From Limisphaerales bacterium (GTDB lineage: Bacteria > Verrucomicrobiota > Verrucomicrobiia > Limisphaerales > UBA11358), in the NCBI GenBank assembly GCA_003161635.1, contig PMOA01000045.1, positions 5,993 through 45,841 on the forward strand: DNA of 39,849 nt, given 5' to 3'. The notes under the pieces are model-generated. The model ran no database searches. It was not told the origin of the DNA and was given only the letters and a program-made list of their open reading frames with translations. Within the stretch, counting starts at the first letter, position 1, and each line of letters opens with the position of its first letter. This document shows, one piece after another, positions 1-9,084 of this stretch. The translations under genes were made by a program, and so were the position numbers.

Positions 1-1139
1 TTTTGCGCGCGCAAATAATACGCGTCGTAGTAACCGCTGCTCAAAACGTAGGTGCCGAGGATGATCCGCCGCTTCACCTCCGCGCCAAAACCCGCGCCGC
101 GCGTCCGGCGGTAAAGTTCAATCGGATCCGCGCCGTCCACACGCGCTCCGTAACGAATGCCGTCAAACCGCGCAAGATTCGCCGACGCTTCCGCCGTTGC
201 GATGATGTAATAAACCGACACGCCATAGTCGGTATGCGGCAGCGAAATTTCCACGATTTCAGCGCCGAGTTTTTGAAATTGTTTCACGGCGGCGTCCACC
301 GCGGCTTTCACTTCGAGATCCAGCCCGCCAATCATGTATTCCTTCGGCAGGCCAAGCTTCAAACCTTTGATGTCGCCGGTCAGACTCGCGGCATAATCCG
401 GCACCGGTTGCGGCACGCTCGTGGAATCCCGCGAATCGTGTCCGCCGATGACACCCAGCATCGTCGCCGCGTCGCGGATGTCTTTCGTGAACGGGCCGAT
501 TTGATCGAGTGACGACGCAAACGCGACAAGGCCGTAACGCGACACGCGGCCATAGGTTGGTTTCAGGCCGACGCAACCACACAACGCGGCGGGCTGACGA
601 ATCGAGCCGCCGGTGTCAGAGCCGAGCGTGGCAATCGCTTCGTCGGCCGCGACCGCCGCCGCCGAGCCGCCGGACGAGCCGCCGGGAATGCGTGTGGTGT
701 CCCATGGGTTGCGCGTAATGCCGAACGCAGAATTTTCCGTCGAGCTGCCCATGGCAAATTCGTCCATGTTCAGCCGGCCAAAGACAATCGCGCCCGCCGC
801 CTTCAACTTTTCGACGACCGTCGCGTCATAGGGCGAAACAAATTTGCCGAGGATTTTCGAGCCGCAATTGAGCGGCTGATTTTTGACGGCCAGCACGTCC
901 TTGACCGCAACCGGCACGCCGAGCAGCGGCTTTTGGGCCTGCGTCGCGCCGGCAGCCATGGCCCGGTCGGCGGCGTCCGCCTGCCCCAGTGCGTCAGCGT
1001 CATCGTGGCTGATGAAGGCGTGGATTTTTCCGTCCACGCGCGCAATCTGGTCGAGGCACGACTGCATGGCCTCGCGCGCAGAGACTTCGCGCTTGACCAG
1101 TTTGGCAGTCAGTTCGGAAATGGTGAGTTGGTTGAGCAT
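1..1139 (-). CDS. gatA: Glutamyl/aspartyl-tRNA amidotransferase subunit A, C-terminus cut off by window edge
   Basis: This is the amidase subunit of GatCAB, which releases ammonia from glutamine and passes it to the GatB site, where Glu-tRNA(Gln) or Asp-tRNA(Asn) is transamidated. It is read from the complement with an ATG at 1139 and stays open to base 1 (379 codons visible; the family is about 480-490). The amidase-signature triad is visible by position and motif: Lys80 in VAVKD, the cis-Ser near residue 155 in [10 protein letters not shown], and the nucleophile Ser179 in [11 protein letters not shown]. gatC lies upstream on the same strand, 162 bases away, and the gap is filled with heptamer repeats. 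No gatB is in the window. Only the downstream end is missing, so this is an edge effect and not a truncated gene. Confidence 0.95.
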   Translation of the reverse strand, partial: MLNQLTISELTAKLVKREVSAREAMQSCLDQIARVDGKIHAFISHDDADALGQADAADRAMAAGATQAQKPLLGVPVAVKDVLAVKNQPLNCGSKILGKFVSPYDATVVEKLKAAGAIVFGRLNMDEFAMGSSTENSAFGITRNPWDTTRIPGGSSGGSAAAVAADEAIATLGSDTGGSIRQPAALCGCVGLKPTYGRVSRYGLVAFASSLDQIGPFTKDIRDAATMLGVIGGHDSRDSTSVPQPVPDYAASLTGDIKGLKLGLPKEYMIGGLDLEVKAAVDAAVKQFQKLGAEIVEISLPHTDYGVSVYYIIATAEASANLARFDGIRYGARVDGADPIELYRRTRGAGFGAEVKRRIILGTYVLSSGYYDAYYLRAQ

Positions 1140-1163
1140 CGGATTTTTTGGCCGGAAGAAGCA

Positions 1164-1257
1164 AACATCGAACGCCGAACATCGAACGCCGAACATCGAA
1201 TTGTCCGGCCGCGCTGCGGGTTCGACGTTCGATGTTGAATGTTGAATGTTGAATGTT
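1164..1257. repeat. Paired, inverted heptamer arrays between gatC and gatA
   Basis: Bases 1164-1202 hold units of 7 (AACATCG, AACGCCG, alternating). Bases 1220-1257 hold the opposite orientation (GTTCGAC, GTTCGAT, then GTTGAAT three times). The arms could fold into an imperfect hairpin around a GC-rich loop. A near-identical array occurs at 37632-37673. Confidence 0.85.
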
Positions 1258-1301
1258 TTGCCGGTTGCATGGCCGCATTGAAAATTCCCTGGTGCATAAT
1301 C

Positions 1302-1589
1302 CTATTCCACAATTTTGGGCACGATGAAAAGCCCGTTGGCCTGCGCGGGCGCGTTGCGGAGGGCGTCGTCGTGCGGGAGCGACGGGCGGACTTCGTCCGG
1401 GCGCGTGACATTGACCAGCGGCACGGCGTGGGCGGTCGGCTCGACGCCGGCAACGTCGAGTTCCTTTAACTTTTCGATGTAGCTGAGAATGCCGCCGAGT
1501 TGCGCGCCGAGTTTCTTTTCCTCATCGGGTGTGAGATGCAACCGCGCCAGATGCGCGACGTATTTGATGTCAATTTCAGCAGCAGCCAT
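1302..1589 (-). CDS. gatC: Glutamyl/aspartyl-tRNA amidotransferase subunit C
   Basis: GatC is the small subunit that wraps around GatA and stabilises its contact with GatB. The 95 residues match the normal family length. The N-terminal helix carries the typical HLARLHLTPDE pattern, followed by the L..IL.YIEKL.ELD segment and the conserved GVEPT.H motif; the C-terminus ends FIVPKIVE, the usual GatC end (F.VP.I.). The ATG at 1589 gives the standard N-terminus (MAAAEIDIKYVAHLARL). It is the upstream partner of gatA on the same strand. A heptamer array (1601-1635) starts 11 bases upstream of the start codon, so any ribosome-binding site must lie inside or next to the repeat; no convincing Shine-Dalgarno sequence is seen. 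Confidence 0.95.
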   Translation of the reverse strand: MAAAEIDIKYVAHLARLHLTPDEEKKLGAQLGGILSYIEKLKELDVAGVEPTAHAVPLVNVTRPDEVRPSLPHDDALRNAPAQANGLFIVPKIVE

Positions 1590-1600
1590 GCGCCGAAATT

Positions 1601-1635
1601 AAAGTCCAAAGCCCAAAGTTCAAAGCCCAAAATTG
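1601..1635. repeat. Heptamer array upstream of gatC
   Basis: Five 7-base units in a row: AAAGTCC, AAAGCCC, AAAGTTC, AAAGCCC, AAAATTG. The unit differs from the AACATCG arrays but the period is the same. Confidence 0.8.
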
Positions 1636-1723
1636 AAGAGAGGTGCGTGTTCCGGGTTGCAGATTGCGTCAAGAACAGACTTCTTCACGGCTGCTTGATG
1701 AAACACGAACCATGCAACACGGC

Positions 1724-2032
1724 TCATTCCTCATCAAACTTCCGTTTGACGAGGGCTTCGAGTTCGATGATGGCGGCCTGGGCATCTGCGCCGCGAACGT
1801 GCAGGGTCAGTTTGCTGCCCGGGCCGGCGGCGAGCATCATCAATCCCATGATGCTCTTGCCGTTGATTTTTTCACCGTTCTTTTCGACGAAAATTTCGCA
1901 CGCGAACCGGTTGGCGGTCTTGACGAACATGGCGGCGGGCCGGGCATGGATGCCCAGCTTGTTCGAGATCGTGAGTTCTTTGGTGAAGAACTCACTGTCC
2001 GGCAGTTTTTTCGCGCTCATCGGTTTGCTCAT
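1724..2032 (-). CDS. HPr-family phosphocarrier protein
   Basis: A small HPr-like protein, either PtsH or the NPr-like regulatory form. The phosphorylatable active-site histidine is His29 in GIHARPA, and the regulatory serine region is intact (Ser60 in GKSIMGLMML), so it has both the EI/PEP phosphorylation site and the site used by HPr kinase. At 102 residues it is about 14 residues longer at the N-terminus than classical HPr; ATG at 2020 (MSAKKL) is an alternative start. It lies 39 bases downstream of hprK on the same strand. With the kinase next door and no sugar-specific PTS enzyme in the window, a regulatory role is more likely than sugar transport, but this is inferred from context only. 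Confidence 0.93.
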   Translation of the reverse strand: MSKPMSAKKLPDSEFFTKELTISNKLGIHARPAAMFVKTANRFACEIFVEKNGEKINGKSIMGLMMLAAGPGSKLTLHVRGADAQAAIIELEALVKRKFDEE

Positions 2033-2071
2033 TCTACACTAAACGATGTGGAAATGAAGTGCCACTGAATT

Positions 2072-3034
2072 TTATTCTGCCGGCGGCGGATTGCCCTGGC
2101 TCATGTGGGCGATGAGGCGGTCGTTAAATTCCTGAGCCGCGTTGTGACCGGACATTTTCAACTTGGTCTGAAACGCGGCAACTTCGATGAGCCGCGCCAG
2201 GTCGCGTCCGGGGCGGACGGGGATGACGATGTGCGGAATGTCCACGCCCAGAATTTTCACGAATTCCTGTTCCATGCCGACGCGGTCCACATCCGCAACT
2301 TCGTTCCACACCTTGAGCGTGACGACGAGGTCCAGGCGCTTTTGGTTGCGAATGCTTTTGATGCCGAACATCGCGGCGACGTTGATGATGCCGATGCCGC
2401 GAATTTCCATGTGCTCGCGCGTCAATTCGGCGCAGGTGCCGACGACATCGCGGCCGTCCTCCACAGTGACCCTCGTCACGTCATCGGAGACAAGGCTGTA
2501 GCCGCGCTCGATGAGCGCCAGCACCGCTTCGCTTTTGCCGATGCCGCTTTCACCGCGAATCAGCACGCCCACGCCGAGGATGTCCACCATGCTGCCCATC
2601 TCCGAACCGCAGGGCGCAAACATTGTCTCGAGCGCGAGCGTCGCGGCGTTGATGAATTTCATCGTGACCATCGGGCATTGAAAAACCGGCACGCCCGCTT
2701 TCTCGGCGCCGGCCATAAATTCCTTGTCCGGGCGGAGACCGCGGCTGAAAACAATGCACGGAATTTTGAAGGTGAAAAAGTGGGCGTAACGTTTCGATCG
2801 TTCGGCGGACGTGAGCGACCGCAAATAATACACCTCCGCGTTGCCGAAAACCTGCACGCGTTTGTAGGCGAAGTAATGCGTGAATCCGCTCAGCACGAGG
2901 CCGGGCCGGTTTACCGTCGCTTCGCGGATGATGCGCTTCAGACCACGTTTCCCCGCCAGCAGCCGCATTTGCAGCGCGGCGGCGTGTTCCTTGTAGAACT
3001 GTTCAACGGTGACGATCTGGCGTTGCATGTTCAC
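2072..3034 (-). CDS. hprK: HPr kinase/phosphorylase
   Basis: This enzyme phosphorylates and dephosphorylates the regulatory serine of HPr. The C-terminal catalytic half carries the P-loop GESGIGKS (161-168), the following SDD pair (183-185) and the HprK signature around [10 protein letters not shown] (210-219); the N-terminal half is the usual MurF-like domain. The 320 residues match the family. The start is GTG at 3034, which overlaps the lptB stop as GTGA; ATG at 3028 is an alternative. One oddity: aligned by eye with Gram-positive HprK, the catalytic histidine of the IHGVLVD segment is replaced (EMGSMVD, Met at about 147). Its place directly behind lptB ties HPr phosphorylation to the envelope operon. 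Confidence 0.93.
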   Translation of the reverse strand: MNMQRQIVTVEQFYKEHAAALQMRLLAGKRGLKRIIREATVNRPGLVLSGFTHYFAYKRVQVFGNAEVYYLRSLTSAERSKRYAHFFTFKIPCIVFSRGLRPDKEFMAGAEKAGVPVFQCPMVTMKFINAATLALETMFAPCGSEMGSMVDILGVGVLIRGESGIGKSEAVLALIERGYSLVSDDVTRVTVEDGRDVVGTCAELTREHMEIRGIGIINVAAMFGIKSIRNQKRLDLVVTLKVWNEVADVDRVGMEQEFVKILGVDIPHIVIPVRPGRDLARLIEVAAFQTKLKMSGHNAAQEFNDRLIAHMSQGNPPPAE

Positions 3035-3780
3035 AAATTAAATTCCGGCCCCAGATAAATTTCGCGCGCCTTCGGGTCGTTCGCCAGAAATTCGGACGAA
3101 CCCTCCACGAGCACCTGGCCTTTGTGGATGATGTAACCGCGGTCAATCAACTTCAAGGTCTCCCGCACGTTGTGGTCGGTGATCAAAATGCCCAGCCCGC
3201 GCTCCTTCAAACGGCGCACAATCTTCTGCACTTCGTAAACCGCAATCGGATCAATGCCGCTAAACGGCTCGTCCAGCAGCATCAACCTGGGGCTCGTCAC
3301 CAGCGCGCGGGTGATTTCCAGCCGCCGTTTTTCGCCGCCGCTGAGCGTGTAGGCTTTGTTTTTGGCCAGCGGCGTCAAATCCAGTTCATCGAGCAAATAC
3401 TTCAATCGCACGGCGCGTTCGTCACGCGACAGCCGGCACGTTTCGAGAATCGCCAGAATGTTTTCCTCCACCGTGAGTTTGCGGAACACCGACGGTTCCT
3501 GCGTCAAATAACCGATGCCCAGCCGCGCGCGCCGGTGCATCGGCAGGCGCGTGATGCCGCGGCCTTGAAATTTCACCGCGCCCCCGTCCGGTTTCACGAG
3601 ACCGACGACCAGGTTGAACGTCGTCGTCTTGCCCGCGCCGTTCGGCCCGAGCAACCCGACGATTTCGCCCGCGCCCACGGAAATGGACACGTCGTTCACC
3701 ACGCGGCGACTGTGATACTCCTTCACCAGATTTTCAGTGGCGAGCAGCGGGCCGTTCAATGGTGGCGGGGTGGTTCCCAT
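3031..3780 (-). CDS. lptB: LPS export ABC transporter ATP-binding protein LptB
   Basis: LptB is the cytoplasmic ATPase of the LptBFG transporter that drives LPS from the inner membrane to the outer surface. Walker A is [10 protein letters not shown], the Q-loop region reads [13 protein letters not shown] as in LptB, the signature is [15 protein letters not shown], Walker B is [13 protein letters not shown], and the switch histidine is in ITDHNV. The ATG at 3780 (MGTTPPPL) was chosen: it lies 7 bases after the lptA-like stop, whereas a longer in-frame start at 3831 would add 17 low-complexity residues inside that gene. The frame ends in a GTGA overlap with hprK. The membrane partners LptF/LptG are not in the window. 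Confidence 0.95.
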   Translation of the reverse strand: MGTTPPPLNGPLLATENLVKEYHSRRVVNDVSISVGAGEIVGLLGPNGAGKTTTFNLVVGLVKPDGGAVKFQGRGITRLPMHRRARLGIGYLTQEPSVFRKLTVEENILAILETCRLSRDERAVRLKYLLDELDLTPLAKNKAYTLSGGEKRRLEITRALVTSPRLMLLDEPFSGIDPIAVYEVQKIVRRLKERGLGILITDHNVRETLKLIDRGYIIHKGQVLVEGSSEFLANDPKAREIYLGPEFNL

Positions 3781-3787
3781 GCAAAGA

Positions 3788-4438
3788 TCAGAACGATGGG
3801 TGGTCGCCGATGTTGTTGCTGATGTTCTCAATCGTTCCCGGCGGAAAATTTGTTTTTACCGCCGTTGCCGGCGGCGGATTCGTGTCCGCCACAGCGCTGT
3901 TGAGGTTTTGTCGGAAAATCATGTGCGGATTGTCGAAATGGATTTTGTTGTTCGCGCGATCCCAGATAATGACATCGCCCGCCTGCGTGCCTTGCGCGTT
4001 TTCCATCTGCGGATTGCCCGTGAGCGTGACCGTCTCGTTCGTCACGCCGTTTTGCACATTGTAAATATAAACCGCCTTGTCGCTGGTTGTGTGATTGGTC
4101 TGGCCCTTGTCGTCCGTGAAATCAATCACCACATTCGTCTCGGCGACGATGCGGGCCGGGCGTCCGCCCGACTCCGGCAGGTCGGTGGTGAGCTGCGCGC
4201 AGGTCAGTTTCATCTGCGGATCGTCCACGTGCACATGGCCGTGGTAAACCGCCTGCCGCGCCGTCATGTCAAAATCCCAACTGTCCGAATGAATCTGCGT
4301 CGGGGGGCGCGTCGGGGGGGGCGCAGTTGGCGAATTGGTGATCGCGCTTGCGGGGGAACTTTGCGCGGTCGCGTTTGTTTGAGCGTGGACCGTCAAGCTG
4401 CACCACCCGGCAATTATGATAAGACTAAAAAGTTTCAT
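3788..4438 (-). CDS. lptA: LptA/OstA-like periplasmic LPS-transport protein
   Basis: LptA-type proteins form the periplasmic beta-jellyroll bridge that carries LPS from LptC to LptD. A signal peptide is visible ([19 protein letters not shown]), followed by a Thr/Pro/Ser-rich linker (about 25-50) and an OstA-type domain with the expected repeated pattern ([21 protein letters not shown], then VVIDF and AVYIY and [11 protein letters not shown] strands). The 216 residues are a little longer than E. coli LptA, mostly in the linker and an Asn/Pro-rich tail. It overlaps the lptC-like gene upstream by 4 bases (ATGA) and is followed 7 bases later by lptB, the classic lptC-lptA-lptB order. Identity rests on order plus fold-like pattern; sequence conservation in this family is low. 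Confidence 0.85.
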   Translation of the reverse strand: MKLFSLIIIAGWCSLTVHAQTNATAQSSPASAITNSPTAPPPTRPPTQIHSDSWDFDMTARQAVYHGHVHVDDPQMKLTCAQLTTDLPESGGRPARIVAETNVVIDFTDDKGQTNHTTSDKAVYIYNVQNGVTNETVTLTGNPQMENAQGTQAGDVIIWDRANNKIHFDNPHMIFRQNLNSAVADTNPPPATAVKTNFPPGTIENISNNIGDHPSF

Positions 4439-4902
4439 GGTTTGGTGTTCATTATTGCCCCATTTTCAATCACGGTGCGCACATTATTTGAGATGGTGAG
4501 GAATGAATCGCTTTGCCGCCACAAAAAACCTTCGCCCTCGACGCGGAATTTTCCATCGCCCATCCGCACCTCTAGATGCCCCGGCGAATTCGCCACGCTC
4601 TTGAACGTGTCATAAACGCATTCCGGCGCATTCACAACCCATTCCAGCTTGCCGTTCGGGTTGAACATTTCAAGCTTGAGTTGTTTGATGATGAGCAGTC
4701 CGCCCGGCTGGGGCAACGCCTCGGCGCCGGACAAAATTGATTTGATTTGTTGGTGATTCGTCGGCCCGTAGTATTCGGTGGAAGTGAAATTGTTCGCATG
4801 CTGGACGCCGTTTGGCTGCGCGCGAACGTCGGGCGCAACGGCGAACAACAACCCCGCGCCCGCGGCCAGCCATGCCCGTGTGATGTTCGCTTTCGCATTC
4901 AT
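4435..4902 (-). CDS. LptC-like periplasmic protein (OstA/LptC fold)
   Basis: 155 residues with an N-terminal hydrophobic segment (ITRAWLAAGAGLLFAVAPDVRAQ) that looks like a cleavable signal peptide, not the permanent anchor of E. coli LptC. The rest has the alternating strand pattern of the LptA/LptC family (IKQLKLEMFNPNGKLEWVVNAPECVYD, then LEVRMGDGKFRVEGEGFLW). The ATG at 4902 was chosen because it overlaps the kdsC stop as ATGA; a start 10 codons upstream would sit inside kdsC. It ends in another ATGA overlap with the lptA-like gene. The position between kdsC and lptA is that of lptC, so I infer that role, but a second LptA-like bridge protein is possible. Confidence 0.75.
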   Translation of the reverse strand: MNAKANITRAWLAAGAGLLFAVAPDVRAQPNGVQHANNFTSTEYYGPTNHQQIKSILSGAEALPQPGGLLIIKQLKLEMFNPNGKLEWVVNAPECVYDTFKSVANSPGHLEVRMGDGKFRVEGEGFLWRQSDSFLTISNNVRTVIENGAIMNTKP

Positions 4903-5483
4903 TTCGTGTAATGCGCCACGATCGCATCCCATTTGCCCTGCGCTTTTAAAAGCATTTCCGCAACTTCACGCACCGCGCCGCGCCCGCCCGGCGCACACGT
5001 GACGAAATGCGCCGCCGCTTTCACCTCGGGCCGGGCGTCACTCACCGCGACGGCGAACCCCGCCCGTTTCAGCGGTCCCAAATCCACGACGTCATCGCCA
5101 ATAAAACATACCGCGTCCCAATCCAATTTCGCGCGGCGCAAAAGTTTTTCGACCGCGTCGATCTTGCTGATCCGGTCGGTTTGCTGGACGAGAAAATCAA
5201 TTTGCAGTTCGGCTGCCCGCAGTTCCGTCACCACCGACGGCCGCGCCGAGACCCAGCCGACTTTGAAGCCGGCCCGGCGCAGAAATACCAGGCCAAGACC
5301 GTCCCGGATGTTGAACCGCTTGATTTCCTGCGCTCCGCCGATGAACACCGAGCCATCGGTCAACACGCCGTCCACGTCGCAAAGCAACAACTTCACGCGC
5401 TTCAGGCGGGTGACGAGTGACGGAGGACGGGTGACGGGTTGTGTCACGCGTCGTGCGTTGGTTGTTTTCTTGTCACTGGTCAC
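4899..5483 (-). CDS. kdsC: 3-deoxy-D-manno-octulosonate 8-phosphate phosphatase (KdsC)
   Basis: KdsC is a HAD-superfamily phosphatase that removes the phosphate from Kdo-8-P before activation to CMP-Kdo. HAD motif I is DVDGVLTDG (nucleophile Asp36, acid/base Asp38); motif II is in VSARPS; the C-terminal motif is FIGDDVVDL. The family's usual length is about 170-180. The extra N-terminal residues (about 1-28, rich in Thr/Arg/Val) are encoded by the inverted heptamer arrays at 5408-5497. A GTG at about 5396, giving VKLLLCDVDG, could be the older start. kdsA ends 10 bases upstream and the lptC-like gene overlaps the stop by 4 bases. Confidence 0.93.
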   Translation of the reverse strand: MTSDKKTTNARRVTQPVTRPPSLVTRLKRVKLLLCDVDGVLTDGSVFIGGAQEIKRFNIRDGLGLVFLRRAGFKVGWVSARPSVVTELRAAELQIDFLVQQTDRISKIDAVEKLLRRAKLDWDAVCFIGDDVVDLGPLKRAGFAVAVSDARPEVKAAAHFVTCAPGGRGAVREVAEMLLKAQGKWDAIVAHYTK

Positions 5484-5493
5484 ACGTCACTTG

Positions 5494-5497
<4 letters not shown>
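5408..5497. repeat. Inverted pair of heptamer arrays at the kdsA/kdsC junction
   Basis: Left arm 5408-5442: GGGTGAC, GAGTGAC, GGAGGAC, GGGTGAC, GGGTTGT. Right arm 5470-5497: TTGTCAC, TGGTCAC, ACGTCAC, TTGTCAC. The arms are complementary (GTGAC against GTCAC) and could form a long hairpin. The repeat supplies the first codons of kdsC and reaches the stop of kdsA. Confidence 0.85.
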
Positions 5498-6312
<815 letters not shown>

Positions 6313-6359
6313 ACGGGAGTTTTAGCAGCGGCGGGGCGGAAAGTAAATGGCAGCGAAAC

Positions 6360-7676
6360 TCAAATCACCGTTCCGTGCGGGATGACGGCGTTTTTGGGAA
6401 TGATGATGATGCCGTCGCGGATGTAACAGAGTTCATGGTCGAGCTTTTCGGGCTTGCCGGCGGGCGAAATCTTCACGTTGTTTCCGATGCGCGCGTTCTT
6501 GTCAATGATGGTGTTTTCGATCTTGCAGTTCGTGCCGATGCCGATGCGCGGTTTGCCTTCGCGTTCGTGCCGGTCCACCGATTCCTGCGATTCGTAATAG
6601 TCGCTGCCGAGGCTGATGACGCGGTTCAATTCCGTGCCCGCGCCGACGACCGTGCGCAGGCCGACGATGCTGTTGGTGATGCGCGCGTGGTTGATGATGC
6701 AACCGTCGGCAATCACCGCGTGATCAATCTGCGCGCCGTTGATTTTTGAGCCGGGCAGAAAGCGCGGACGGCTGAAAATCGGCGCATTCATGTCAAAAAA
6801 ATTGAAGCGCGGCAGTTCGGAAACGAGATCGAGGTTCGCCTCAAAAAACGAACGGATGGTGCCGATATCCTCCCAATAACCTTGAAAAACGTGGGCGCAA
6901 ACGCGGCGCTCATTGATGGCTTGGGGAATGATATGTTTGCCGAAATCGGGCAGTGGATTGTCGAGCAGGCTCCGGATCAAATCGCGGTTGAAAACGTAGA
7001 TGCCCATGGACGCGAGGAACAATTCGCCCTGCGCGGCAGGCTCGGCAATGCCGAGTTTCGGATACCAACCAGGTTCCAGCCGCAATGAATCAAGCACCGC
7101 GGGGTCTTTCGGCTTTTCTTCAAATCGCGTGATGCGAAAATCTGCGCCGATTTGCAGGATGCCCAGCGATTGCGCTTCGCGCCGCCCAACCGGAATCGTC
7201 GCGACGGTGATGTCCGCGCTGGTCTCGACGTGTTGTGCGACCATGGGACGAAAATCCATCCGGTATAATGCGTCGCCGCTCAAAATGATCAGGTAATCAA
7301 AATCGTGATTGAGAAAGTGAATCAGATTTTTCCGCACGGCGTCGGCGGTGCCTTCATACCATGAGGCATCGGTGAGCGTCCGTTGCGCCGCGAGAATTTC
7401 CACAAATCCACTCGTGAACTGGTCGAATTTATACGTTCGCGAAATGTGGCTGTGCAGCGAGGTGGAGTTGAACTGCGTCAAAATGTAAATCCGCCGGAAA
7501 CCGGAGTTGATGCAGTTCGAGATCGGGATGTCCACGAGCCGGTATTTGCCGGCCAGCGGCACGGCGGGTTTGGAGCGATCCTTCGTCAATGGAAACAGCC
7601 GCGTGCCCTGACCGCCGCCCATGATGACGCAGAGGACGGTGCTGGTGTTGAGTGACTGGCGACCGGTTTGTGACAT
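6360..7676 (-). CDS. glgC: Glucose-1-phosphate adenylyltransferase (ADP-glucose pyrophosphorylase)
   Basis: GlgC makes ADP-glucose from ATP and glucose-1-phosphate for glycogen synthesis. The N-terminal nucleotidyltransferase motif is IMGGGQGTRLFPLTKDRSKP, followed by KYRLVDIPISNCINSG. The middle holds LSGDALYRMDF and FEEKP, and YWEDIGTIRSFFEANL precedes a left-handed beta-helix C-terminus. The 438-residue length matches the family. ATG at 7676 (MSQTGRQSL) was chosen over an upstream start that would add 18 hydrophobic residues, partly because 7676 gives the normal distance to the GGGQGTRL motif. It lies 75 bases downstream of hflX and 47 upstream of kdsA. A glycogen-binding protein is encoded far away at 39288. 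Confidence 0.95.
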   Translation of the reverse strand: MSQTGRQSLNTSTVLCVIMGGGQGTRLFPLTKDRSKPAVPLAGKYRLVDIPISNCINSGFRRIYILTQFNSTSLHSHISRTYKFDQFTSGFVEILAAQRTLTDASWYEGTADAVRKNLIHFLNHDFDYLIILSGDALYRMDFRPMVAQHVETSADITVATIPVGRREAQSLGILQIGADFRITRFEEKPKDPAVLDSLRLEPGWYPKLGIAEPAAQGELFLASMGIYVFNRDLIRSLLDNPLPDFGKHIIPQAINERRVCAHVFQGYWEDIGTIRSFFEANLDLVSELPRFNFFDMNAPIFSRPRFLPGSKINGAQIDHAVIADGCIINHARITNSIVGLRTVVGAGTELNRVISLGSDYYESQESVDRHEREGKPRIGIGTNCKIENTIIDKNARIGNNVKISPAGKPEKLDHELCYIRDGIIIIPKNAVIPHGTVI

Positions 7677-7751
7677 AACCAATTTTGCCTCGCAAAAATA
7701 TACCGACAACCCCAGCAACAGGGCAAGCAACGGATTCGGCGGCCAAAAATT

Positions 7752-9071
7752 TTACGCCGACGCCTGCGCCTCACGCACGATGTAAGGTGCGAATTCGTCG
7801 TGGTGCTGCGGCGGAATACGGACTTTGAACCGCGCCGCCGGGCCGCGGTAATTGCGCGAAATGACCTGGCCGACCTTGTGCAATCGCGCAATCACCGCCG
7901 CCTGCTCGTGCGGCACGCGCAATTCCAAAAACTCGCGCTTGGGCCGCAATTGCGTTCCGATTTCCGCAAGCAACGACGCAATGCCCTCGCCGGTCACGGC
8001 CGAAATCGTGACGGCGTTTTGATGCCGTTCCTGCAAACGGTTCAATGTGCCGCCCGCCCCGATTCCGCCGGGGTCGTCGTTGAGCCGGTCCATTTTGTTG
8101 AAAACCATCAGCGTCGGTTTCCCGCCCGCGCCGATTTCGGCCAGCACGGCATTCACGGCGGCAATTTGTTCCTCGGCTTGCGGATGGCTGATGTCCACGA
8201 CATGCAACAGCAAATCGGCCTGCACCACTTCTTCGAGCGTGGCCTTGAACGCCTCGACGAGTCCGTGCGGCAGTTTGCGGATGAAACCGACGGTGTCGGT
8301 GAGCAACACATTCTGGTTCGTTGGCAGGCGCAACCGGCGCGTCGTCGGGTCGAGCGTGGCGAACAAAATGTCCTTCACCAAAACATCCGCGCCGGTGAGT
8401 GCGTTGAGCAATGTGGATTTGCCCGCGTTCGTGTAACCGACGATGGAGGCCAGCGGCCAGTTGTTGCGCTGGCGGCCGTTGCGCTGGGTCGAGCGCTGTT
8501 GCCGCACCAATTCCAGTTCGCGTGAAATTTTCGCGATGCGATCCTGCACGCGGCGGCGGTCGGTTTCCAATTGCGTTTCGCCTTCACCGCCGCGCATGCC
8601 AATGCCGCCTTTTTGCCGCGACAAGTGCCCCCAATATTTTGTGAGTCGCGGCAGCAAATGCTGAAGCTGCGCCAGCTCAATCTGCAGCTTGCCTTCGCGC
8701 GTGCGGGCGCGTTGCGCGAAGATGTCGAGAATCAACGATGTGCGGTCGAGGATTTTGCAGTTGAAGATCTTTTCGAGGTTGCGGCTTTGCGCGGGCGAAA
8801 GATCGTCGTCGAATATCACCGTGTCCACGTCCTGCCGCCGGCAGACATCCGCGAATTCGCCGGCCTTGCCCTTGCCGATGAACGTGGCGGGATTGAGTGA
8901 TACCACTTTTTGCCAACCGTCACCGATGACTTCGCCGCCCGCGGTGGCGGCCAGTTCGCCGAGTTCGGCGAGCGAATCGCGCGTGTCCGCAAGGTTGCGC
9001 GATTTGAGTTCGACGCCGACGAGGAAAACCCGTTCCGGCCGCTTTTTTCTGGTTTCAATGAGCGCTTTCAA
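7752..9071 (-). CDS. hflX: GTPase HflX
   Basis: HflX is a ribosome-associated GTPase that splits stalled or stress-damaged 70S ribosomes. The N-terminal HflX domain contains FIGKGKAGEF (64-73) and FDDDLSPAQSRNLE; then come the linker motif GGIGMRGGEGETQLETDRR and a coiled-coil stretch rich in charged residues (170-205). The G domain follows with G1 GYTNAGKS (212-219), G3 DTVGFI and G4 NKMD. The 439 residues are normal for the family. cysE ends 13 bases upstream, and glgC follows 75 bases downstream, so the gene sits in a long same-strand run. Nothing unusual is seen in the motifs. Confidence 0.96.
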   Translation of the reverse strand: MKALIETRKKRPERVFLVGVELKSRNLADTRDSLAELGELAATAGGEVIGDGWQKVVSLNPATFIGKGKAGEFADVCRRQDVDTVIFDDDLSPAQSRNLEKIFNCKILDRTSLILDIFAQRARTREGKLQIELAQLQHLLPRLTKYWGHLSRQKGGIGMRGGEGETQLETDRRRVQDRIAKISRELELVRQQRSTQRNGRQRNNWPLASIVGYTNAGKSTLLNALTGADVLVKDILFATLDPTTRRLRLPTNQNVLLTDTVGFIRKLPHGLVEAFKATLEEVVQADLLLHVVDISHPQAEEQIAAVNAVLAEIGAGGKPTLMVFNKMDRLNDDPGGIGAGGTLNRLQERHQNAVTISAVTGEGIASLLAEIGTQLRPKREFLELRVPHEQAAVIARLHKVGQVISRNYRGPAARFKVRIPPQHHDEFAPYIVREAQASA

Positions 9072-9084
9072 CGGCTGCGACGTT

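Noticed and set aside
1164-1257. CRISPR-like appearance of the heptamer arrays
   Set aside because: Units are only 7 bases without spacers, and no cas gene is present.
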